A stretch of DNA of 64,000 nucleotides, taken from Moniliella sp. 'wahieum'. Its lineage: Eukaryota > Basidiomycota > Moniliellomycetes > Moniliellales > Moniliellaceae. A program made the translations under genes and the position numbers. Under the pieces are notes generated by a model that ran no database searches, had not been told where the DNA came from, and saw only the letters and a list, made by a program, of their open reading frames with translations. Below are positions 58,876-64,000 of the stretch, in pieces; within the stretch, counting starts at the first letter, position 1; each line of letters opens with the position of its first letter. The stretch is from the NCBI GenBank assembly GCA_003971905.1, contig RSEE01000144.1, positions 62,001 to 126,000 of the forward strand. Direction: 5' to 3'.

Positions 58876-61800
58876 CTAGTCCAGTGATCCCCGAGTGGGT
58901 GGCAACGAAATGTGATCATGCCGTAGGCTCTTCCGGCTCTGGTGGTCGGGAGGCGGTATACCACCACCTTCGACAGCCAACAAATCGTCCAACATTTTGG
59001 AGTGCTTCTTGGTTCGCTCCATCTCCTCGCGTGTTCGACGAATCTGGTGCTTAAGCTCCTTCTTGTAGTCAGGCCATTTTTCCGTCCCTTTGTGCGCTGC
59101 TCCAGGAAGGACGGGAAGAGCTTTGCTCAACTTGCGACTCAAGTTCCTTTACCCCTCTTTCCACTTGGCTTCTTCGTGCTCGTGACGGACCTGAGCTTCC
59201 TTCATCCGGTCTTCAGTCTCAGCCAGCTGGTGCTTTGCAACGGTCAACATGCTTTCCAAACTAGCTGGAGTGGTGGGCGATGAGTCGTATTCGGGCTTAA
59301 CACTCGTCCCATCGTCGCCATTCTCTGGGCCGACTTCATTGACCCGATTTGGATCTGCAGCTCGTTGTTAGCCGAGCGGAGAGCGTCCAGCTCAGCCTGT
59401 TTGGCTGCGATACGGTTGTGCCACAGACTCTGTTTGTCCTTAATCATCTCGATGGATGTCTCTAGCTGGTTGATCCGTGCAGTATTTGCGTCTTTTTGCC
59501 GATGTACCGTACTGGAGAACCGAAAAAGAGAAAACGAGTGAGAATCGAATGTAAGCAGGTGAGACCGAGTATATACCTTGGGGGGGAGGGAGCCCTACCT
59601 AAAACGATCTGTGATATTATCCTCGATACCCTTGATGCGTTGTTCGAACTGTACACGTATCTCGCTCACACTCTTCAGAAGAGTCATGATGCGCTCATTT
59701 AAGACGGGGAAGTTGGTAAATGCGTCGTCCTCGTGTGCATGCTGGCTCCATTCCGCGGGCCCCATGACACGACCCAGTTGCTGGTAGATGTGCATCAGCA
59801 ACACATCGCGTTCCTTGAGCTGCTGGGCAACTTGTTCACTGATTCGGCGTTGGTTACGCGTCTCATCTGCCCGAACTGTTTCCACACTTTCCAGTTTGGC
59901 CTGAGCCCGTCCGAATTCTTCTTGTGCCTTCAACAAGGCCCGGCTTTGCACGTCGAACCGTTCCGAGAAGCCTTTGCTCACTTGCTCTTCCGCCGACAAT
60001 TTACCTGCAAGTTCACAAAGCTTGGCCTTCTGCACGCACAAGAGAGTTAAAGAGAATAGATCAGTGAGATGCCACTCCCCGATCCAGTAAAGAAAAGAGA
60101 GAGAAGAAAGAAGCGTACCGCTTGGGTCCAACCTAGGTCTTTCTCCTTCACCAAGTCAGACTTCCGTTCCACTTCCTTGGTGCATTTCTCCAGCTCGCGC
60201 TCAAGCTCTGCAATTTTACTCTGGAGGCGATCGATCTCAAGATCCAACATGTGCTTCTCGGCGGCAAACGATTCTACATTGTGTGCTTGCAGCACTGCGA
60301 GTTCGGCTTGAAGCTGGTCCTGAACCTGTTGCTGCATCCGTGACTTGAGCTCCTCTAGCGCTTTGTCCAGCAATCTGCACTCATGCTCTTTTTCGACTGC
60401 TTTGACTCGATATTCGTCCTCACGTGCCTACGACTCGGCCTTGTATTCTTGCATCTTCGGGCAGCGGCACGCTGCTCACTGCCGAGACGCTCAATCGCAG
60501 TGGCCAAATCAGCTTTGACTGTACTCAACTCGGCACGCGTCTTCTGGGCCGTTTCAGCTTGGGCTTCCTCTTCGGCTTGATGTATCTCAATCTTGTTGTT
60601 GCTCTCGACCAAGCGATTGTCGAGGGTCGCATTGTTCTCTTGGGCAGTAGCGAGTCTAGCTCGGAGCGATTCGTTGAATAGCTCCGCTGATTGAAACTTG
60701 GCCTGGGCCCCCTCAACTCATGTTGCAGTCGCTCGATCTCTTCCCCTTGAGCATGGAGGCGAGCATCACGATCTTCAATCCAGATTTCCAGTTTTGCACT
60801 TGCCCCGACCTCTCGGCCATTTGACGGCTCGCCGTATCAAGGTCGATATCACGGTTGACCAGCTGGTCTTGCAGATGCTTGGCTTGGTTTTCCCAGTGAG
60901 CCGCCTCTGTCTCTGATTTTCTCAACTTTGTTTCCAGCATCTTCACCTCTTCTTCTTGCGCAAGTTGAAAGGCACGCGCCAGTTCAATGTCATTGTTGGC
61001 CTTGCGTTGATTATCCTCGATAGAAAACAAAAGTTGATCCCTGTACTGGTCCTTCTGCTCGCATTGGCGACGTAACCTTATGACTTCGTCATGCTCCCAC
61101 TTGACTTGTTCCTCCGCCTTGATCCGGAGTGTGTGAGCAACGTTCAGCTCGGTTCGCAATTGATCATAGGCTTCGTCGAATTGGGAAAGACGGGCTTGAG
61201 ATTAACATCAGCAGATGATCGCTGTTCTGTTGCTCTGAGCTCCAAGGCAGCAAGTCGTTCCTTCAACTCTTTATTTTGTTGGTTCAACAGGTCCTCTTGT
61301 TCCTCCCACCGACTCTGCAACGCCAACGCGAGTTCACGTTCCAGTTCCCCAACTTGAGCACGGGGGGCCTCTTCAATCTCCTGGTTGTGTTGCCGTGTCA
61401 AGTCTGATGAGGATTGTCTCTTATCCAAGCGGCAATTCGTGTCAGCCAGTTTGAGAGAGAGTTGATCCCGCTCCGCCTTGATCTGGGAAAGCTCCTTGGC
61501 ATGCTCTTTCTTGAGTTGGTCCAACAATTCCTGCGAATAAGAATCAACGAGAGAGAATTATTAACAAACGAGAACCAACAGGTTGATTAAAGAGATATAA
61601 TGAGAAAAGTATATGATAGTAATCAGGGAAAGAAGTGAGAAACACGTACCTCCTGTTGTTCTGGGGACTGGTGGGCCTTCGGCTTATCGCGTTCGGTCTT
61701 AAGGCACTTGATCTGACGATCACATAATGATATACTCTTTTTCATTTTCTCGTTCTGATTGCGCAGCTTGGCAATATGTTCTGTGCCTCAATGAGCTGGA

Positions 61801-62166
61801 TGACCACTTTCGGCTGTTCTTTATGTTGCTCAGTTGGCTGCGCAAGTGGAAAACCTCGCGCTTCAGATCACTATTTTGATTCCTCAGGGCTTCGATGTAT
61901 CCCTCAGTTCTCTTGAGACTCAAACCGTTGGTTGATTTGTGAGGCCGAAGAGCGTCCAGACATTGGGACTCATCCAGCGAACTGTCATTCCGGGGGATCT
62001 CGGCCGTTAGTGACGAGTAAAACGTGTTGAGAGATGAAGAGGATTCAGAGTCTTGGGCCACAAGCTGGCGTTGGACGTTAGACAATCCCGTCTCGACCAC
62101 TAATGTATGCGTGCCACTATCCCCTTCGATCACGCCTGGAAGGGTGAATGGTAACTTGGAAGCCAT
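58876..62166 (-). CDS. long coiled-coil protein with CM1-like motif, candidate spindle-pole/MTOC protein
   Basis: Probable microtubule-organising-centre scaffold. The start [20 protein letters not shown] leads a Ser-rich, disordered N-terminus. Residues about 80-115 ([20 protein letters not shown] then [11 protein letters not shown]) resemble the CM1 motif of Mto1, Pcp1/Spc110 and CDK5RAP2, which recruits the gamma-tubulin complex. Nearly all the rest is heptad-rich coiled coil, for example [38 protein letters not shown] and [20 protein letters not shown]. Introns at 61531-61649, 60030-60118 and 59512-59598. Several frame slips. About 1000 residues. The CM1 match is partial (the usual NFNLKLR core reads NSDLKRE), so myosin-like or other coiled-coil scaffolds remain possible. 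Confidence 0.62.
61531..61649 (-). other. intron in the coiled-coil gene
   Basis: Minus-strand donor GTACGTG, acceptor TTCGCAG before GAATTGTTGGAC; interrupts otherwise continuous heptads. Length is 119 bp, the longest confident intron here. Confidence 0.75.
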
Positions 62167-62961
62167 ATTGCCTTCGTCGGTGGTGAGGCTGCTGATGGTG
62201 TGGATTTTCGCGTGAACCGTCCACGCTAATGGTAGGCGACAGAAGTGGTAATTGATTAGGAATTGGGGCGGGGGTGAAGACGAGGGGTGCGTTCATTGGT
62301 CTCGACGAGGAGACAGCGAGGGGGGTACCATCACCAATCTGGGTGTCGGTAACGTCAGAAGGAAGGGGGGATTCTGCCTCCTGGCATGGGACGGTCGTGG
62401 TGATGGCAATACGACTGCCAGGGGGGGTGCCCAAGTTGCTTGATGCACAGTGGCTGTGCTCCGCGTCGGCGTGGTCCGCCGAAACCAGGACAGGGGAGGG
62501 CATCGGACCTGATCCAGCACACAGGGGCTCGGAGAGTGGGGTGGTGGGAGGACGAAGGCAGACGCACAAGCGACCGAGGAGGAAGTGGGAACTGATGTGG
62601 CCAAGAACAGCCGAGAGCGAACGCGAGCAGCGGCTATACTAATTTAACCCAAAAACACACCCAACCCTCCCACTGCAAGACAGAGCGCTGGCGTTAATGC
62701 AGCCCCGTTGCACGTGACCACAGAGATGGGTCACATATACTACAACCTGCTGTAACCTGCTATAAAAACAGGTATGGCTACTATAGTTGTTCACTTGAGT
62801 TCGTTTTGTTTCGCACACACTGCATTAAGATCAAGTCGTGATGAACATCGCAACCAACGTAAACGCTAGAGAGAAAGGAGGGGGTAATAGCGACCGGTCC
62901 AGGTGGGTAAAAAAAGATGGGGTTGCAGCATCTCCACACATCAGCAAAAAAGAGCCGCCTC
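62167..62961. promoter_or_regulatory. intergenic region upstream of the coiled-coil gene
   Basis: About 800 bp between two minus-strand genes. Frames on both strands at 62250-62640 mirror each other and look like chance GC-rich shadows. TATAAAAA at about 62760 and A-rich runs at 62906-62951 belong to the 3' side of the transporter gene. No gene is supported. Confidence 0.4.
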
Positions 62962-64000
62962 TCATGACCTGTGGTTCCACTGGCACGAGAAGGGCGTACT
63001 GGCCTCGTTGTGACGGTATGTGTCCCGCAGCTGAACCACCGAGCCATACATCCCTCCGACAAAGAAGAAGAATCCAAGAAGAATAAGGAAAGTGTTGAGG
63101 ATGCTCAGTGCGATGTTCTTGGCCGAGCTGTTCCAGGCGCCTTCGCGCAAGAGGTAGAACCAAATGAAGCCTGGCAAATAGAACGAGAAGCCGGACACAC
63201 AAATGGCAGAGATGATGCTAAGAATGAGGCTGAATGCCGGGATGGCCTCAGCAACCACCCAGCCAATCACGGTCAAGCCAAATACAATCGCCACCCACGC
63301 CCCAATTCCAAGAGGGGTCGAGATGTACTTGTGAGGCGTGTTTTTGAAGATGCGGTGATGCACATAACGGGCAGCTGCAACCGTGTTGATCGAGCCCGAC
63401 ACAAAGATGACGACCAAAGCAATACCAAATCCGACCCGACGAACAGTGTGGCTAGATGCCAGAAGCAGCAGGGGAAGGCACCCCCTTGCCCACGAAGGCG
63501 TAAATCAAGGCGCCAGTCAGAATGTAGATGATCCACTCCGCTGCCATCAGCAACGAAACCGACTAGCAGAGGCACCCGGGTCAGTATCCTGTGGCTAATG
63601 GAGGTAATGCCAAATCAGGGGAAGGGGGATGTTCATGTACCTTCATGTAGTCTTTACGGTTCTTGAGTTCGGTTTGGAACGAGGGTTGGTTGACTACAAA
63701 ACTGAAGGCAAAGGCGATGTTGACAACCGCCACAATTACTTCAGAAAATGGAGGGCTTGGGTTGGTCGGGGCGCCGACCCAGATATCAATTCCCTTACCA
63801 CCGTGGGAAGACACACCTGGTGTGGAGCAAAAACGAGAATCAGTAAAGAGATATACACTAGGACGCTGAATGAGTTTGGGAGAGGAAGAAAAGACGTACC
63901 AGTAGCAATGATGGTAATCAAGATGCTGGTGATGATGCTGATAAAGTCGGCCACGCCAAGCCAGGATTGCTCAGAAAAGGATCGGGGCAGGGCGAGGATA
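62962..64000 (-). CDS. AAAP-family amino-acid transporter, 5'-truncated
   Basis: Amino-acid/auxin permease family, close in layout to Neurospora mtr-type fungal neutral/aromatic amino-acid permeases. Minus-strand segments: SWLGVADFISIITSILITII, an intron at 63817-63899, then GKGIDIWVGAPTNPSPPFSE and VIVAVVNIAFAFSFVVNQPS-F, an intron at 63563-63640, then SVSLLMAAEWIIYILTGALI-Y, a frame slip, VVIFVSGSINTVAAARYVHH, IGAWVAIVFGLTVIGWVVAE and ILNTFLILLGFFFFVGGMYG. At least seven membrane helices are present in the part seen. Stop at 62962. The N-terminus lies beyond the window. Substrate and membrane (plasma or vacuolar) cannot be told. Confidence 0.85.

Overview
The window is nuclear DNA of a fungus. 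It is GC-rich and gene-dense, with about two dozen protein genes. Introns are mostly 60-120 bp, begin GTACGT, GTATGT or GTGCGT, end YAG, and often carry a CTAAC/CTAAY branch site. Fungal hallmarks are a Sec7-PH protein of the fungal type, a two-domain GARS-AIRS (ADE5,7) without a GART domain, an ARG2-type acetylglutamate synthase, a CreA/Mig1-like zinc-finger protein, a GT90 (CAP10) glycosyltransferase, and divergent H2A/H2B and H3/H4 pairs. I cannot fix the phylum; a basidiomycete or early-diverging fungus fits as well as anything. I see no transposon, retroelement, CRISPR array, or plasmid or bacterial feature.

Data quality matters here. Many highly conserved genes (H2B, H3, RPL4, ADE5,7, SEC18, ERG9, HMG-CoA reductase, RIO2) change reading frame several times without introns. 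The breaks often sit at short homopolymers and are usually cured by one missing base. This looks like uncorrected long-read consensus error rather than pseudogenes. H4 and the HEI10-like gene read cleanly from end to end. CDS spans below are gene spans, introns included.

Layout. 0-7.4 kb: end of a Sec7-PH Arf-GEF (+), RRB1/GRWD1 (-), ADE5,7 (+). 7.9-11.7 kb: all four core histones as two divergent pairs, H2B(-)/H2A(+) and H3(-)/H4(+). 11.9-15.3 kb: an SVP26/TEX261-like membrane protein (-) and a large zinc-finger protein with a duplicated two-finger module (-). 16-24 kb: acetylglutamate synthase (+), SEC18/NSF (-), GT90 (+). 24.2-32 kb: CreA-like zinc-finger factor (-), HEI10/CCNB1IP1 meiotic RING protein (+), M16 metallopeptidase (+). 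32.6-37 kb: an acidic unknown protein (+), a doubtful minus-strand gene and a long regulatory gap. 37.2-41.8 kb: a protein with two complete Sec14/CRAL-TRIO units (+). 42.5-45.6 kb: NOSIP (-) and RIO2 kinase (+), divergent. 46.5-55 kb: squalene synthase (-), an intron-containing tRNA (+), a 46-residue zinc-ribbon-like protein (+) and HMG-CoA reductase (-). 56.3-64 kb: ribosomal protein uL4/RPL4 (+), ATP23 (+), a long CM1-like coiled-coil protein (-) and an AAAP amino-acid transporter (-, cut by the window end).

Most genes are housekeeping. Functional threads are early ribosome assembly (RRB1, RPL4, RIO2), membrane traffic and lipid handling (Sec7, SVP26-like, SEC18, double Sec14), and sterol synthesis (HMGR and ERG9, 2.7 kb apart). 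The most interesting unexplained signals are a palindromic TGATGCATGATGCA motif that recurs in the histone and other promoters, the double CRAL-TRIO protein, the duplicated zinc-finger module, the RIO2 insertion, and the odd tRNA.
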